A stretch of 64,000 nt of DNA from Benincasa hispida (Eukaryota > Streptophyta > Magnoliopsida > Cucurbitales > Cucurbitaceae): the NCBI RefSeq assembly GCF_009727055.1, contig NC_052359.1:20554981-20618980 (forward strand). Direction: 5' to 3'. Below the pieces are notes generated by a model that saw only the letters and a list, made by a program, of their open reading frames with translations, ran no database searches and was not told where the DNA came from. This document shows, in pieces, positions 58,201 to 64,000 of the stretch. Made by a program: the position numbers and the translations under genes. How positions within the stretch are numbered: position 1 is the stretch's first letter; each line of letters starts with the position of its first letter.

Positions 58201-59440
58201 GATGTTATATCTTAAATGACAAAGAATTCAGAAGGAAATGGGATCCTAAATCTGACGAAGGCATGTTTTTGGATTATTCCACAAATAGTCGGATCTACTA
58301 GGTATTCAAAAAACGCACACAATATGTTATGGACTATATAAACATTGTTATTGATGATGCTATGAATAGTTTAGATTTTGTCTCTATTGAAGAGAAGAAT
58401 GGTGTATTACCTGCTATTAGCTCTAATGTCCAAGACAAGTTATCTAACAAGTGTTCTGATTGCTAGATTGAAAATTGTTGTGATGTGACTGAAAATTCTA
58501 AAGTCAATGACAGACAACCCTCCAGTAGAGTTCATAAAAATTAATTTGTCTCTAACATTATTGCTAACCTAGAAGAATGTGTGACAACCAAAAGAGAAGA
58601 CAAAATTAACTACCTTGAGATGATTAGCAACATTTTCTTTACAACCCCGATTGAACCAAAGAATATCAAGGAAGTTCTTGTTGATGAATGTTGGGTGAAT
58701 GCTATGTAAGAGGAGCTCGACCAATTGATGAGAAATGATGTTTGGTTTCGTCCCTTGTCTTGTTGATGTGAATATTATAGGGACAAAGTGGATCTTCAAA
58801 ATAAGTTCGATGAAAGTGGAAATGTGACCAGAAACAAAGCTCGTTTAGTTACTCAAGGATATTCACAAATAGAAGGAGTTGACTTTAATGAAACCTTTGC
58901 TCATGTGGCACGGTTTGAAGCTATTAGGTTACTTTTGGGTGTCTCGTGCTTGTTAAAATTTAATTTGTTTCAGATGGATGTGAAAAATGCCTTCTTAAAT
59001 AGGTATTTGTCTTAAGAAGTGTATGTTGAACAACCTAAGGGATTAATTGATTCTTCCCACCCTGATCATGTTACAAGCTAAAAATGCCCTTTATGGTCTT
59101 AAAGAGGTTCCTAGGGCTAGGCACAAGCAATTGACTCATTTTCTTATTAAGAATGGTTATTGTAGAGGAGAAGTAGAAAAAACTCTTTTAATGAAAATGT
59201 TTAATAAAGACTTTGTTATTGTTTAGATATATGTCGATGGCATTGTTTTTTGTGGAATGCCTTAGAAGATGGTTGATCTTTTTATTAAACAGATGAAGGA
59301 ATAGTTTGAAATGAGTATGATAGGTAAATTGACCTACTTTCTGGGATTCTAAATTAAACAATTCGACGATGGCATATTTATTTCTCAAAGAAAGTATGCT
59401 AGAAGTATTGTGAAGAAGTTTGGGCTTGAAAAGAAAAATA
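58201..59440 (+). pseudogene. Integrase C-terminus and reverse transcriptase of element C
   Basis: 58200-58310 carries KYFHIFDNRCYILNDKEFRR (integrase C-terminal part). The RT begins near 58600 and shows ARLVTQGYSQIEGVDFNE and FQMDVKNAFLNRYL (58830-59010). At 59230-59241 the polymerase box is YVDG, so the second catalytic Asp is lost, with a stop two codons before. It ends in ERKYARSIVKKFGLEK-like sequence near 59390. At least six stops or shifts are present. Confidence 0.85.
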
Positions 59441-60155
59441 TCCAATGAACCCCTACTCTCACAAGTTGTCGAAAGATGCAAATGGTGATTGTGTTGATGA
59501 AAGCTTATATAAAAGCATCATTGGTAGTCTGTTGTACCTCACTACCAGTAGACCTAATATAGCCTTTGTTGTTGGAGTCTATGCTCGTTATAAATATTGT
59601 CCCAAGTCCAATCATTTTCTTAGTGCAAAAAAAATAATCAAGTACATCAATAGAACTTGCGACCATCGTTTACTCTACACCTTTGATTCAAGTAGCTCTC
59701 TTGTTAGTTATTGTGATGTTGATTGTGCAGGGAGTTCTAAGGATAGAAAAAGCAATTCAAGGGGATGTTTCTTTCTTGAAAACAATCTCAATCATGTTTT
59801 AGTAAGAAACAAAATTGTGTTTCTTTATCTACTGTAGAAGCAGAATACATTGCAGCAGGCAGTAGCTATACACAATTGATGTGGATGAAGTAGATGTTAA
59901 AGAAATATGATGTTCCATAAGAAGCCATAACACTTTACATTGACAATCTTAGTGCTATTAACATTTCAAAGAATTATGTTCAGCACAGTCTAACCAAGCA
60001 CATAGATATATGACATCATTTCATTTGTGAGCTTGTTGAAAATAAACAAATTATTCTAGAACATGTTCGTACAAAAAATCAGTTGGTAGATATATTTATT
60101 AAGGTCTTGGATGTTGTTCAATTCAAAGTCTTGAGGGCAAGTTTGGGTCTTTGTA
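59441..60155 (+). pseudogene. RNase H of element C
   Basis: DESLYKSIIGSLLYLTTSRP and SYCDVDCAGSSKDRKSNSRG are the copia connection and RNase H motifs. The tail (EAEYIAAGSSYTQLMWM, then LYIDNLSAINISKN and DIFIKVLDVVQFKVLRASLG) continues through a frameshift near 59825 and stops at about 59892 and 59919. Confidence 0.85.
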
Positions 60156-60410
60156 AACATAATTTGTGGCAATTAGCTATTAATTGTTTTATTTGGTAGG
60201 TGAGGGTCAGTGTTCTCATTAAGCCCATTTATTGTTCTATTGTGGTGGCGCCTGGTTAGTTTAATGATGAGATTAATATAAATTTGAATTTATGTAGGTG
60301 GTTGTTATTAATTGAGGCACTAAATCCTTCCAACGTGGTTGCTCATCTTCTTCCCCACGTTGTTCCAACTGCCCGTGTGCTTTGCTTTATGTATTGCTCT
60401 TGCATGATGG

Positions 60411-63144
60411 TGAATACTAAGAAGAAATCTTATGTTCCAGAGAAAAAGATGGTGTGATTTAAGGAGAAAGTTAATGGCGTTCTATTAGGTTCTTAAAGGA
60501 TGCATTAACATTCCCCAAAATTGAGTTGATGATTTGTTTTAAATGCTTATTGTGTAGGTAAAATGGTCCCCGAGGCATTTAAGAATCATTAAGAGAAGAT
60601 CGGGCCAAAAAGGATAAAAAATAGTCAAGAAATTCAACAATTTGAAGAGAATCGAGTAAATTACCAAAATGCCATCAAGAATGCACGTCACGACCCTAGG
60701 AGAGGCGTTGCACAATGCTTGAAGGCAGAATGATCAATCTCGCTGCAAAATAAGGCAATGTTGCAACGCTCCCCACAGCGTTGCAACGTTTCGGACTTTG
60801 ACGCGTAACCCCTCGCGAGCGCGCGCCCTGCATTGACAAGTGTTGAGGGGGTTAGCATTGCAACGTAAGCCTAGCGCTTCGAGGCTTTTCATCGATTTAG
60901 CGTTGCATCGCTACTTCAGTGTTGTGACGCTAACCTGCATACTATAAAGACTTTTCTTTCATTTTTGCAAGGAGGAGGAAGAAAAATCATGGAGGCTGGA
61001 ATCTCTCTCCGAGTTGTTTCACTTCTTTGGTAATTCTTGCTCCAATTTTTGTTAGATTTTATATTTTTCTTGAATTGTAAACAAACTCTTGTAATTCTTC
61101 AGACAATTTGTCAATGAATTGTGAAGTTGATTGAATCTTGTTTTGATTTCAAGGGTTCTTGTAAATTCCTTTGAGTTTTCTACTTTCTTTATCAATTGCA
61201 ATCTGAATTGTGCCTTCTTGAATCTGATTTTAATTCTAGAATCATGTTGAATGATCTAAATCTTGAACATGTATAGCCTAGATGCTTGGTTTTATCACAA
61301 TCGTTGTTGAATACGTTGCTTTCAATGTGTTTGATGGAATCTCTAGCCAAGATCTACAAGAGGCAATAATAGTTGTGTGCTTAATAGTTATCCTAGGATG
61401 CACTAATTACTAGATTTGGAAAATTTTTGGTTAATTGAGTAAGCAATCTTAACAATTAATTAACGCAATTGAATCCTAGAACCTAATGCGCATGTTTTCT
61501 ATTCTATACGGCCGCTATCAAACCCAATAGAAGTAGGAGTATGTAGGTTGATTAAGGTTTGGCCTATCCAACCTTAATCAATGATTAGGATGCTCTCTTG
61601 ACTAGGTTATTATTAGTTGTTGGCCTTTGTAGAGACTAACTTGATCGAGTTGAGCGATTAATTGCGAGCATAATCTGATTGTCAATAAACTTTTTAAATT
61701 CGATGATAGGAATTGCATTGAACGTCTAACTTGAATTAGAAGCAAGATCATTGCTTACTTTTTTACATTCATCCTCTATCTTTTGATTTCTAGTACTTTT
61801 TGTTCAATTTTATCAACCCCCCATTTTATTGCTTTAATAGTCAAGGTTAGTTAAGAAAGTATAAGAATTAAAACCTTCCCTGTGGATCTATCTCTTACTT
61901 CTACTTTAACTACAAGTTAATTAGGTTGTTGTTCGAGCTTTATAAATATTATTTATTTCAGGTTAGGTAGAACTAACGACACCTACTTTACAACCGAACA
62001 TGTTTGCATGTAAGGCTTTCATTCACCATCGAATGAAAACCTTATTGCTTCTCGTTCTGTAAAGCAAAAGAGGTATAATGTGGGTTCACCAGAATTTACT
62101 AAATGGAAGATTAATTTGTTTTCCATCACCACCTTGACTATGACTGATCTTGTGGGTTCTAGTAAGAAAATTTCTTTTGCCTCTCACAGTTCTTCTTCAA
62201 ATAGTTCTTTTGAGTCTAATTAAGATTTTGTGTTGTAAGTCGTACTTCTAATTAAAATATGTCACCTGATCATGCTTCAGCAAAAGAGATTAGAGATTTT
62301 GTATCTTCTATTGTTGAGAAAATGAATGTTGATGTTGCTATTGTATCTAGTCTTGTTACTATGAATGTAGTTGTCACTAAGTCTAGCTCTGATATTCCTT
62401 TGGATGATACTAGTCCATATGAAGATATTGATCGCTTTGTTCATGAGTTTATGGTTAGTTTTTATATTATTGGTGAAGAGAATGTTTCTACTGTTGTGCC
62501 TAATACTACTGGTTTGTTGTTGCCTGTTTATGAAATTCAAAATGTGATTGAAGAAGGTGTTGTAGTTGCTTCTGAAAATGTTGTTGTGTCCATTAATAAT
62601 GCTACATTAGATATTCAAATGGCTATAGAATCTGATATTTTGCTACCTACTAGTGAGGAATTCTATTCAATAGTAGCGGCTCTTGACTATTTGCATCTTT
62701 CTCTTAGTTGGCACGTCAACTAAAAGTTGAAGGTGAAAATTCAGAAACCACTACTGTTGAGCATGATTAAGTTGAAAATGGTGAGTGTTCTACCAAGCCT
62801 TCTAGTAAATCTCATGTGTCCAATTCCTCCAGTGAGGATGATATCCCCTTTAGTCAAATTTTGTCCAAGATGAAAGATGTTGCTTAAAACACAAAGACAA
62901 GTTATGAGTCATCTCAAGAGAATTTTTTATGAAGAGGATATTGAAGTTGTTTCTGAACTCTCTAGAAAGTGAGGGTTAATCAATAGTTCAGATGATGTCA
63001 CTGAAAAGGTTCGTAGGCCTATCACCCGTGCCTCTAGAGGTCAAAAGAAGAAGGACTCTTCTACTGTTGTTTCTACTGTTCCTCTAGATGGTGTTTCCTT
63101 TCGTTCAAAGGAAAGTACGATATTTTGGAAGTATGTGGTCAGAA
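60411..63144 (+). pseudogene. Env-like third ORF of element C, split by an LTR
   Basis: An ATG at 60411 opens MVNTKKKSYVPEKKMV, then a stop. After the inserted LTR, sequence from about 62050 resumes with SPEFTKWKINLFSITTL. A 154-codon open part at 62259-62723 is acidic and rich in Val and Ser (SSIVEKMNVDVAIVSSL). The last part, at 63000-63144, reads RPITRASRGQKKKD and VPLDGVSFRSKESTIFWKYV, a motif usual in the post-pol protein of this lineage. Whether it is an envelope is unproven. The ORF is truncated by the LTR at 63147. Confidence 0.55.
60527..61990 (+). repeat. Gypsy-type solo LTR in element C (limits approximate)
   Basis: Foreign, noncoding block with GTTGCAACGCT-type inverted words (60750-60930), a TATA-like CTATAAAGAC near 60943 and long T-rich leader DNA to about 61990. 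It has the look of the gypsy (Tat/Athila-like) LTRs of cucurbits. I found no clear target duplication, so the ends are approximate. Confidence 0.4.
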
Positions 63145-63146
63145 GT

Positions 63147-63866
63147 GATGGAATTGGTGTCTTAAATATCTTGTATTCTTGAAATTTGTAAACATTGTAT
63201 AAACAAATTTTTGTTAATAAAATCATTGTTATTTTATGAGTATACACTCAATCCAATAAACTAAGATTCTAGGTTATTTTATGTAATTTAAACAAGTATG
63301 TAGAGACATACAAGTGAATCTTGTTTAAATAATAACTTAAAGGTCTGTAGTAGATGGATAAGACTGGGTACCTTATCCTAGTGAACTACAGATACGACCC
63401 GCTTTATAGATATTACAAGTATTGTAAAGTGTTACAAATGATCTGATCCTGATCATTCATGTAAAGACATAAGAGCGGGGGTATCCTATACAAAGAGTTT
63501 GTATAGGACCGGACCACGAAATGGCTAGTTTCATTATGTAACGTCGTTAATAGTAGAGACTTACATTTCACCATGATGACCATAGGTGATATGACCTGAA
63601 TCTTGAGTGAGTTGTGAACTCCATCCTATGAAGGCGGTCCTTTGATTTGTATGGGTGAGAGTGGCCAGATTGCCAGCTCAATATGCCTACCATTTTGCGG
63701 ATTCGTCTTATTGGGGAGTTAGAAACATAGCTACACAAGACGGAATTCACTCCTTCCCTGATGTTAGGGCAAGAAAATAAATTGCTATCTTAAGAACTAA
63801 ATCAGGGGCTTGAACAATGTGGCCACACCGTCTGTTGGCCCAAGGGGGACTTGATCATAGTTGGAC
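63147..63866 (+). repeat. Copia LTR, 5' part
   Basis: Starts TGATGGAATTGGTGTC (TGTTGGG family with a change) and is collinear with the other LTRs up to TAGTTGGAC, where a new LTR starts. It cuts the env-like ORF. Confidence 0.8.
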
Positions 63867-64000
63867 TGTTGGGGTTGACGCCCTAAAGTCTCGTGTCTTG
63901 TAGTTTGTAAACAGTATATACGAACACCTGTGATTGTTGATATATGATATTTACTTCACATCTTGTTGTTTTGCTCGGTTATTTGTTTTATTTGCTTTAC
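63867..64000 (+). repeat. Copia LTR start, runs off the window
   Basis: TGTTGGGGTTGACGCCC, nearly the same as the LTR start at 42809, inserted in the preceding LTR. Only the first 134 bp are present. Confidence 0.85.

Larger units (their letters stand above)
54453..63146 (+). mobile_element. Copia element C (SIRE/Maximus-like), 3' end lost or beyond window
   Basis: 5' LTR, primer site, gag with a zinc knuckle, protease, integrase, RT, RNase H and a long third ORF after pol, the plan of SIRE/Maximus (Agrovirus-like) elements. All genes are broken. A gypsy-type LTR (about 60527-61990) is inserted and a copia LTR replaces the sequence after 63146. No 3' LTR lies in the window. Confidence 0.8.

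Overview
This is eukaryotic, intron-bearing, AT-rich plant DNA. It contains Ty1/copia, gypsy-like, CACTA, Mutator-like, TRIM and MITE elements, plus one intact Bet v 1-family gene with that family's usual intron. The repeat style (long copia LTRs beginning TGTTGGG..., short inverted arrays around GATAGACTTCTATC, MULE-borne Ulp1 genes) fits a cucurbit. That placement is inference and no marker fixes the species.

Almost the whole window is nested transposons; boundaries below rest on target-site duplications (TSDs) read by eye. Positions 1-3747: decayed copia gag split by a TRIM. Positions 3748-20738: copia element A (+ strand, TSD GTATC), with a related minus-strand, gag-only copia B (7283-14670) inserted in its leader. 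Positions 21840-23892: a solo LTR of A's family (TSD TTACT). Positions 24737-41410: another copia LTR split by a CACTA-like insertion (26156-40628). That insertion holds a Tnp2 CACTA (27868-30897, TSD TAC) and a gypsy-like LTR (31218-39750, TSD CATTA). The gypsy-like LTR in turn holds a MULE with Ulp1/DUF1985 remnants (32163-36931) and a further copia LTR (37165-38800, TSD TATAC) with its own MITE. Positions 42099-46706: a second CACTA-like unit containing a solo copia LTR, with one N at an exact duplication.

The single convincing host gene, 48380-49997 (+), is a two-exon, 157-residue Bet v 1/MLP protein most like phytohormone-binding (cytokinin-specific binding) proteins. It has a TATA box and a G-box upstream. 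Its intron carries a TRIM remnant amplified into three identical 100-bp units.

Positions 54453-63146 are a broken SIRE/Maximus-type copia element C, with gag, protease, integrase, RT, RNase H and an env-like third ORF. A gypsy-type LTR lies inside it and two more copia LTRs close the window. All transposon coding regions are interrupted by stops or frameshifts, and several catalytic residues are lost.

Two structural signals are not explained by ordinary annotation. The first is dense clusters of a palindrome family built on CGATCG (CTAAACGATCGTTTAG and arm-compensated variants) in the leaders of A and B and in the 3' parts of related LTRs. The second is an array of short purine-loop hairpins in the 5' LTR of C.
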